64,000 bases of DNA from Ceriagrion tenellum (Eukaryota; Arthropoda; Insecta; Odonata; Coenagrionidae): contig OY720636.1 in the NCBI GenBank assembly GCA_963169105.1, positions 148,885,941 through 148,949,940 of the forward strand. Direction: 5' to 3'. The notes under the pieces are model-generated. The model saw nothing but the letters and a program-made list of their open reading frames with translations, did not search any database and was not told the origin of the DNA. Positions 1-9,600 of the stretch are shown here, piece by piece. The translations under genes were made by a program, and so were the position numbers. Numbering within the stretch: position 1 is the stretch's first letter; the number at the start of each line of letters is the position of its first letter.

Positions 1-119
1 GAAATGTTTTGGAGAAGTAAATGGAATGAATGATTGGCTGTAACATGTAATGGGAGTATTTCAATGGAATGTGCGCTAAAGACTCAAAGAAACCATGGCG
101 CTGAAACTAAGGGAAAACT

Positions 120-200
120 ACTGGGAATATGAACCGATTATCCGATTAGGCTTCCCCCTCCATTACCACGGATAATCGGCGCTCTACTATACAATAATTT
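120..200. repeat. pogo/Tigger-like terminal fragment
   Basis: Reads ACCGATTATCCG ... GGATAATCGGCGCTCTACTATAC, the style of pogo/Tigger ends. A related inverted fragment lies at 4062-4120. The rest of 1-537 shows no exon or other element I recognise. Confidence 0.3.
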
Positions 201-537
201 TTTAGACAATGTAAAAGTCTTTTGTAATGATTACCTAATTCATTTTATACAGAAAAAAATATACATGGATTTTTTAAACAATAACCTCATAATATTTGCC
301 TAAAATGATACATTTCATTAAATTACCCTCTGCATTTCTCGCTAGTCCCACTCGCAGGAGTCTGCACTAAGAGGGTTAATCATATTTTCCAAATTCAATA
401 CATCCCCACTTTTCACTAAATTGTCAAAGCTGTTTTTGCAAAAAAATTCAAACATACAAGCAGATATAGCTTGTTTAATAGAACAAGATAGGCGCAAAGG
501 AAAATTCACCACAATCACCTTCAGACAGAGAGATTAC

Positions 538-617
538 CTGATATTAATGATGTGGAGAGAGCATGACTCAGGCCTGAAACCTCAGCCCACTTGGTTGCCC
601 CACTACCAACAAGTAAG
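538..617 (-). CDS. TASP1: TASP1 exon 5
   Basis: Acceptor TCCTCCAG and donor GTAATC bracket 80 bp encoding LLVGSGATKWAEVSGLSHAL and six more residues. This corresponds to the FLVGEGAYRWA segment of taspase 1. Phase 2 in (completing a serine codon), phase 1 out. The next exon is not visible in 1-537. Confidence 0.77.
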
Positions 618-3600
618 CTGGAGGATAAAGGAGAACAATTAGCATTGGAGTAAATATTTAGCTCAACACTTGACCTTTCAAGAAGTAAAAAGGCAGGATA
701 ATGTGAGTTGCATTGGTATGCAATGGATCCCAACAGATATTATTGCCAATAGAACTCAGTTTTGCTCTTACTTGTGCAACTGCATAAATTATTCCTCAAC
801 TCAAGCATGTACAATATAGAAATGAGATAAGTGAATAAGTTGAAATCTAGAGTTAGAATTAGAAGAGTGATTCCAAAACTTTGCCAAAGCCCTGATATGC
901 TGCAAGTAAAAATTTCCACTACATAGTTCAAAAGGTTCATACCTTCCTTGTATTATTACTAGGGATGGACCGATACCGATATGAAGTATCGGCCGATACT
1001 TATGGTATCGGTAGCATCGGTATCGTCAGTCACGTCAGTGTTTTGCAGATTTTTTCAATTTTCAGATTTTTACCGCCAATATGGCCAATTAAACGAGGTG
1101 TCGAATTCTACTGCTAGAGTGCTCTGGTACCAAACGCCATCAGCTCAATGTAAGACAGAGTACGTTTCTTTCGATCACCTTTCTTCACCAAACTTGTTCG
1201 GCGAATTTAGTGTTTCGCCTGTGTTATAATGGTTGTTTAGGTAATCTGGTTTCTTAGTTGATTGAGCCAGCTTAAAATGTTTGAGGTGGAATATTGAGTT
1301 TGTATTATACCTCGAACGAAATAGTATCAGTATCGGTAATGATATAGGGGTAGGAGAAATGGTATCGGACTTGGTATCGGTAATTTCTGGTATTGGTCAA
1401 TCCCTAATTATTACTAAGGATGAGTCGAATCCAAATGTCGACTCTTGATTCCACCAATTCTCAGGATTAGAATCGGTATTGAGAATCGATTGCCTAAAGT
1501 CTATTCCGATTCCATCGATTCCAGATCCATAAATATTAAAATCAAATTTCATTTATCACATCATATTTGTCTCATTAATTTTGGGTGTATGCAATCAGTT
1601 TGTACTTTTTATCTACCTCAATAAGATGAGGATATATTTGCTATTTGTTAATAAATATAATTTTTGAGCGACTTTATTGTCTTTGTTATTTTATTTCAGC
1701 CAATACTTGAATGTGAATAATCGTAATAGTCATATGCTACTGGTATATCAATATCCCACCTGTTATTAGGAATAAGAATCGATGGAATCGGAATTGAGAA
1801 TCAGGAATCAATTTGAAAGAATTGGAATCGGAATTGAAAAAAAGTGGAATCGACTCATCCCTAATTATTACATAACATTCATTACGTTCTGAACATGCTT
1901 TTGGAAGGTTGCACAATTGTCAGCCTCTACCTTATATCACTCATTTTCAAAGTGGAGCTAAGGCCAAAACTAACTTCCTTGCAACCATTAATGCCTTGTT
2001 TCCACTATGCTAGTTAGACCTGAGGTTGGGTAACCCACCTGCATTCCAGGAGGGCAGTGATGGCCCACATAATGAATGGCCCACTGACAACTACAGTTAA
2101 GCCTAGTAGAAAGTTGACAAACAAAAAGGTTTTGTTTTTTTTTGAGTTTCAAAATCAAAGAAAATCCTTCTGGCTATTAAGAGGTTGTCATAGCAAACCA
2201 TTATCTCAGGTTCACTACTATACACAATAGATTGGTTGAGCCAAAGAGTCTTGGGAAGTTAAAGGTTCCATAAATTCATTATGAAAATGAAATTGTGATT
2301 AATAGAAAAAAGTACAAGGTAAGCCACTGTTTAACACTTATATAAATGGACAGAATTGTGAATGAGTTAGCAAAAGCTAAATATAAAAATTCCACAGGGG
2401 AAAAATAATTGAATTCAAAGGATAAGTTGATAGAAAGGCAATCATGCCAAACATTGAATAATGAAGGAGTTGCCTAAGCTGTTGTGCTTAATTGATAAAG
2501 TATACATGAAAATATTTAACATCTCCAGGGACACTCTATATTTTAACCTTCAAATGCCCGATTCCAATGTCCAAGAGTCACTCATCATTCTCGGAATCAA
2601 ATCTGGCTCTCTACATTTTCCCTGTTCCTAAGGCAGTAAACTTTAATATCTCAAAAACTGTAACAGATAAATTGCTCAAATAGAAAAATGTTGCTTTGCT
2701 TAAAATTTTTTTCATTTGCCTGATTGACTTAGTTGTCATAGTCAAATGTTGTAATCATCAGATATACTTCTTTGTGGGAAGTATCAGATAGTAATTTTTT
2801 TTCTAATGAGGGAGGCAAAAACTTATCATGGAAATGGATTTTTAGAATGTAAACTATTTATTTATTTATAAAATACATCAAATAAAATATTACTTTTAAT
2901 TTTAGTGTAGTACTCCGCTAAATAGTTGTGCTTTAGGTTGAGCCAAAATTTCCAGAATTTTCAGCTTTAATTAGGCCTTTTTTCTTTCCTTGCAAATACG
3001 ACATATACAAAATTTAGAGTCAATAATTCCCTGGCAACTAATACCACAGGGGTGCCAAACTATCAATTTTTAAGGGTATACATTTTTCTTAATCCCACAC
3101 AAATGGTAAAAGTTCATATGATTTCTCTACGATAAGTATAGTATGCCTCCTTTATGAACATTTGAGCCAAAGCACTTGTAGTAAAGTTTTGAGTATTAAA
3201 AATAGTGGACAGTACAATATCTAGTGTTCTTCATTTTTCATTTATTTGAGATTTTGCTTCAATTTCCAAAAATTTAAGATTTCCCTCGATTAACACTTTT
3301 TTCTTCATCCCCTACAAAAGTGTAAACAAGAGGTGTCACTTTACTTTGCAAACTATTCACTATACTATTTTCACATGATGGCGAGATAAAAAAAAGCATT
3401 GAAAATTGATAGAGTTGGAGGTGGAGTGGAGTTTTAGTTCAAGTTAAACTACTCAATACCTGGAGAAGTGAATAATCTACTTGGTTCAATGAGGTGAATA
3501 GTTTATTTTGAACTTTTTTTTGCAAAACATCCATCTCTATAATAAAGACATCACACATCCAACAGAAAGCTCAAGGGGACAGCAAAAAAATATTTCACAA

Positions 3601-6600
3601 ATTCTTCAGGAATATGACTTAATTATAAGATAAATAATAGCACATTTTTATCCACATTTCTCAGTGATATTTAGTCATTAGTCATAGAATATCTGAGCAT
3701 ATTCTTTCTTCTCATTAAAAAAAAAATTTCTCCCCTCTGCCAAAATGCCTTCCCTCCATATAATTTTTGCAGCCAATATTAGACTAAAATAGGGGGGCTA
3801 GAGTGTAATATATGTGGTAATATTAAGGAAACCACTTTTGATCTCATTGAAGATTTCTTATACCCCTCTCCAAACAAAAGTAACATAATTAAGGACAAAC
3901 CTGGGAGCTACAAGCCCAGAGGGAGCAACAGACCCGTGGCACTGTATTTTGCACATTTCACTGGCAATCACAACTGGATGACGAATACTGGGAGCAGCAC
4001 CAATACCACCAAAAGCCAATCTCTCACCCTCCATGACACCTGCATCCACCTGTAAGTATACATACATATACAGTAGAGCACCAATCATCCATGGTAATGG
4101 AGGGGGAAGCCCATTGGTAACAATTAAGAGCAACTAATATTAGGTTCATGTTCAATTGCGAGGTAGTTGTCGGTTTGGTGTCAGCACCATGCTTTCCATT
4201 TGTGATTTAGTCTTCAACTATGCCATGATTCTACGAAGTTTCTTTGCCAACCTTGTAATTAAGCGCAAAGGCAAATTTGCCTCCTACTTATCCCTCTCCC
4301 ACAAAGAATTGCCAGAAAAAAATTAAGATGTCATATTTGCTAATTTAAGTGGTCCTACTTCCAGTTCAACAATTTGATGAGCCAAAACACCTCTCTCACT
4401 CATAGCAGGAGTGTTCTCACTGCTTATTCAAGAATTCCATGAAATTCATCCGCAAGAGACATATTCTGCTAGAAAGAGATGGGTGTAATCTGATAGTATC
4501 ACTCCCCCTTATCTCTGTCTTCGTCTCATCTACCCTTGACCAGATTATCTTCGATCCAGGTGGCCTCCACTTGTGAGGGACGGGTGTGAGCCTCAGTCCC
4601 CGGGCGAGTCGCATGAAATTTGAGTCAGATAGTTATGATACCCAATTAAATAAGTGTAATTAGAATGGTTTCAATAGCAAATGACTCATCTCTCATCATT
4701 AAAAAGAGTAACCCTGAACCCTTCTCATTTCTATAATTATTGAGCGTCATATTTATGGCTTTCTTCCTGCCATGATTGCCTGTCCTAAAGTGTATTGTAT
4801 TGTATAAAACTCAACTGATTGTGCCTGTAATACAATCCATTGTGGTTTAATTGCTAAATGACTGCTAGAGGAGCTGTTGTGAACCATTTCTGCTATACAT
4901 TTTCAACTTCTGATCAACTAAATGTGATCTCCTAATTTTTATAACAGTAATGATTTATCACTTCTTAGGATTTCATTGGTTATATTTTTCTAATCCATTG
5001 TTCCCCTCCAGTATGTCAACCATTTGTGTGGCACCATTGGCCATTAAATATATGTACATGTTCAAAACCATTTAACCACAGTATGTCATATTTTTCCACC
5101 GATAGTTCATTCCAGTGCGTGGAACATTTTGAATACAAATAAATCGGACACTAGTTGACAAATTTTTTCCCGGTAAACTTTGAAAATGCGGTAGTGTTTT
5201 GTCACATTTGCAATAACATTGCTCCAAATGCACATTAATTCAGCTTTGCCCAAACTTGATGCAAAGATCAAGGCATTACCATTGCAAAAACATAGCTTGA
5301 CGGCTATAATGAGGATGGGTTATAATGAGCAATTTTTCGAATTTTGTGCGAACTTGCTACAGTGGTCTTCAACTGCATTTTATTTAAATGAATTATCCCT
5401 AAACTCTAGTGCCTACCTCTAGCTGGTGAAACTGGCATGGAAAAATAAAATTACTTTAATAAAAAATAAGATTACTTTAATACTAATTTCAAGTTGACAG
5501 AGAGGGCAGGATACTGGTTCAATAACAAAAGGATTTTCTGTTTGGGCCCCAAGTCTTGGCAGCAAGGGCATTTGTCCTCCAAAAATACTAGAAGTCATCT
5601 GTGCCTCAGTATTGACTACATAGACAATGAGTTCTTTATTCTGTTTAAATGAACGTGGATTTTTAGATTTTCCTAAAACAAAGGGATTCAGTCTCTCACT
5701 GCCATCTGTACTGATTCCTAACATAACAGTGAGGCGAACATAACTGTATTTGCCAGGCCAGGGATATAGGTTATAGACAATGAGTTCTTTATTCTGTTTA
5801 AATGAATGTGGCTTTTTAGATTTTCCTAAAACAAAGGGATTCAGTCTCTCACTGCCATCTGTACTGATTCCTAACATAACAGTGAGGCGAGCATAGCTGT
5901 ATTTGCCTTGATGAATCCCCTTTTAAATGGGACTTTTGTGGTTGTATATCATAAGAAATGTCTGCCTTATCCATGGTAAAAAATTGCTTAAGTGCTTAGA
6001 GCCATCAACATGACTATGCAAAGTTATACACTTACAGTGAGAAACTGTTTTAGAATACATCCTTTCAGATTCACCACAGATGCTATTTTAGACATCACTA
6101 CACTGAATTTTGAAACAGCCTATCCAGCCATATGATATTTTTAAGTCATCAATACCAAATCTAGTTGCTGTGTGAAGTGCCATTTCTTTTGAAAAAATTC
6201 AACTCAATCGGTATGCCGTATATTTTCACAGCACACTCCACAGAACATGCACAACATCCATGCTAAATTATGATATTAACGAAAACCACATCAATTATTC
6301 CATTAAAGTATTTAATTCAGAGGGAGAACTGTGACCATAATACTGATTTCAAGATGAAGGCCACAGTTTCGCGATCAGGTCTCTCCGACCTGTATGAATA
6401 GGATTTAAGTTGTTCCATAAAATTAACAACAATTCTATAGCAAAGTTAGAATAAAAGAGAGCAAAATATCAAATAAGTTAAAATATTGAAACTTTCAGAA
6501 ATCAATTAAAAAAGTTGAGAAAATGTTGTGTTAAATTCTGAGGGCAATCAAACCAAAACTAATTATGCAGTAATCTGGAAAACTTCAGAATTTTTGTCAG

Positions 6601-9600
6601 AGGCTCTAAAAATGGGCTCCCTTTCCATTGCCACGCTAGTGACAAAATTTTGATGGCAATGGAGACATTTTTTTTGCAACCATCCTGCATAAAATAAAAC
6701 AGGCTATGCATGAACATAATTCATTACAATCGGCTCAGGAATTCTCTTCAAATTTGGCTTCAAACTAGGGGTCAGTCATCAATTGGTACGCATCCAGTGA
6801 GGCAGCTTCCATCTTGCTCCTGGCCAGATGTCGTAAATCCTGGCATTTTTAATAAATTTGAAAGTGTAAATCACAGGAGACGATTGCATTACAAAGATAC
6901 ACAAATAGTTGGGACATCAAGAAATTGTCATAAATCACGGGAAAAGGTAAATTGTGGGGTCATAAAAGTGAGGCTCCACTGTATATCCTATCCATCCTCT
7001 GTCTCAAATGCCTTGTTTGTTCACAGATTTCTTTCCATCAAGATGATTTTTTGAGTGCTCCAAAGCAAGAGGAGAATTGTTACCTATTAACATTTAATAA
7101 TGAAAATTGTTCTGTCACCCCCTCCCCCTCTCATCCTCTTAAGAAGTTTGAATGATAAGCTAGGTGGTTTTTTGTGAATATTTCGAAAATGGTGAGATAG
7201 TCCATTGTGGTGGGCTATCTTCTGAAATCCCATTAAATTCCAAAACTATACATTTTGACCTGTAAGTCGGGATAGGTAAAAATACACAATGTGTCGTGAC
7301 TGTATATTATAGACTGTGATATAACTACGTATTATTATGTGGGGAATAGTAATTACTCTACCTTATTGTTAACACCAAACGTTGCTCCACTGATATCATT
7401 TCTCTGTAATTGGATCCTTGTCCACTCAGGTGATCCGAAAGCTTTTTAAGAAGTTCATCAAATGTACCGCTTGTCATTCTTAAATAGCTATCGAATTTTT
7501 CTGATAGATTCTAGCGTCCCGATACAGATTATAGAACTCTCCAACCAGTTTCCTTTCAGTATTAAATTCGTGCACCCATGAGTGTTTTCTCTTCCTGTGT
7601 TTGGAGTTGGAACTCTCCAGTAGCAGCATTTTTCTTGCGAGCTTTGATAACCCCATCACTCTCTCACTACCGTGTGGTGAATACTTTAGGCTAAGGAAAC
7701 ATACTTCTTCAATCCTCTTCATTTCATGCCATGCTCTAAGAATTTGGTCTGAACAGGCACTAAGCGAAGTGCTAAGCTTAGAGCAAGCACTGCATGCGAC
7801 ACGGTATGCGAAGTGTGTTTGGGGTGAACGCACCCTTAATCTCGCAAAAAAGGCTCCTTTAGTCAAGCAGAAGTCAAATATAAATGATTGTGGGACCTCT
7901 CACAGGGCACTATCAAGTGCTAAGACATATCTATCTCCTGAAGATCACAGATTCTCCTATACATGCGGGTGGTGCAAGGAAGTGGATGCAACCACTTCCC
8001 ACATACTCAGTCAATTTCCAGCCATAATGAGGCCTTGGAATAGGTATCTGGACTCTCCATTCTTGGAGGCTTATGAAGTTGGGGAAATTCCTGTAGGGGA
8101 CCTGCTTGTCTTTAGCAAAGCGCTAGGACTGTATGAGTATCTGACTGTAAAGGTGGCTGGCTCAATGGACCAACTGGTCTAGGTGCCCCTATAAACTCTT
8201 TAGCAGTACTCCAGCGAATCTAAAATGGAATCTAATTTAACACTGTCACAATTCTTACAGTCAGAGAAATGAATGTTGATACACATGTGGATGGGAGTAG
8301 AGGAATTTCCTATATAGAAAGTCAGGCAGAGTTTATATTGTGAATGGTAGATATTATTACTGGTGATGCAAGAGGACCTTCTACATGCCCTTTGTGAAAT
8401 GGCTTGAGGCCATTTCACAAAGGACATTTTATAGCAAATCTGATGAATGTATGGATGTGCATTGGAAAGTGTTGTGTCAGGGGTGAATAGCTAAAATGCA
8501 AGCACTTATGCATAAATGACACATGGGAAAATAACCCTTGCTATGTTTCCCTACTCACTTCTTTCAATATATGAGAGGCTCTTGTAGTATATTGTATGAG
8601 TGCATTTCGTATGTCATTTGTTGGACACAATAAAGTGTGGCTCCGCCATTTTGGCGGCAGTCTCTCTCCTGCATCCGAACATATTGGTTGCCATTTAGTA
8701 TACAACATATTGGCGATGAGGATGCCGGCTCTAATGGAAAAGTTTATCCCCGAAGAAGAGAGTTAGGATGCTTACGAGGAGCGGCTAGAACAGTACTTCA
8801 TAGTGAATGATTTGGATGGGGAGGAGGCTCAGGATAAAAAGAAAGCTGTCTTATTGTCTTCGATGGGGAAGTCGGCCAACGGCATCCTTAGAAATTTGTG
8901 CGCACCGGAGAAGCTCTCTAGTTCTTCATATGATGACTTGTGCAGGCTACTAAGGAAGCATTTCAGCCCGAAGCAGTCGGTGATAGCTGAAACGCACAAG
9001 TTTCATCAGCGCATCCAAGGAAAAGCAAGCTCAGTGAGAGAGTTCGCCACGGACTTAAGGAACGCAGCGCGAGGGTGTAATTTTGGTGCATTCTTGGACC
9101 GAGCAATGCGGGACCAATTTATACTTAAGACTTCGAGATAGGGATATTGTTCGTGCTTTGTATTTGGAAAGCGAGGAGTTGAGTTTTGAGAGGGCAGTGG
9201 AGATAGCTGCACACAGGAAAAGGCTACCATAAATGCTGTAGCGTTCAGCCTTTTCCGCCATCGGCGGACATTGAGGCAGGGACTGGCGTGTGCTGGGTTG
9301 GCATCAACTACGTGAACCATGAGACCGCATCGGAGACGAGCGACCAGACAGAGGAGCACAAGGTGCATCATGTCGCCGTTCGAAGGAGAGGAAGGCAGCC
9401 AAAAGGGAATCCTCCAAATCCGTCAGCATCACAGAAAGGGGTACCGGAGTGTGCTATTGCTGTGGACAGAAGGGCCATACAAGGGCAGTGTGTCGCTTTA
9501 AAAAGGCAAAATGCGACATTTGTCACCGCACAGGGCATCTCAAGGCAATGTGCAATCAGGGTCATTTCGGTGAGTACCGGGAAGTTTTCCATCACGAGCC

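Noticed and set aside
421..642. Plus-strand open stretch over TASP1 exon 5
   Set aside because: Antisense to the supported exon, with no similarity of its own.
4040..4133. Extension of TASP1 exon 4 upstream of 4039
   Set aside because: It crosses two AG acceptors and a pogo-like terminal fragment. The phase with exon 3 fits only a start at 4039.
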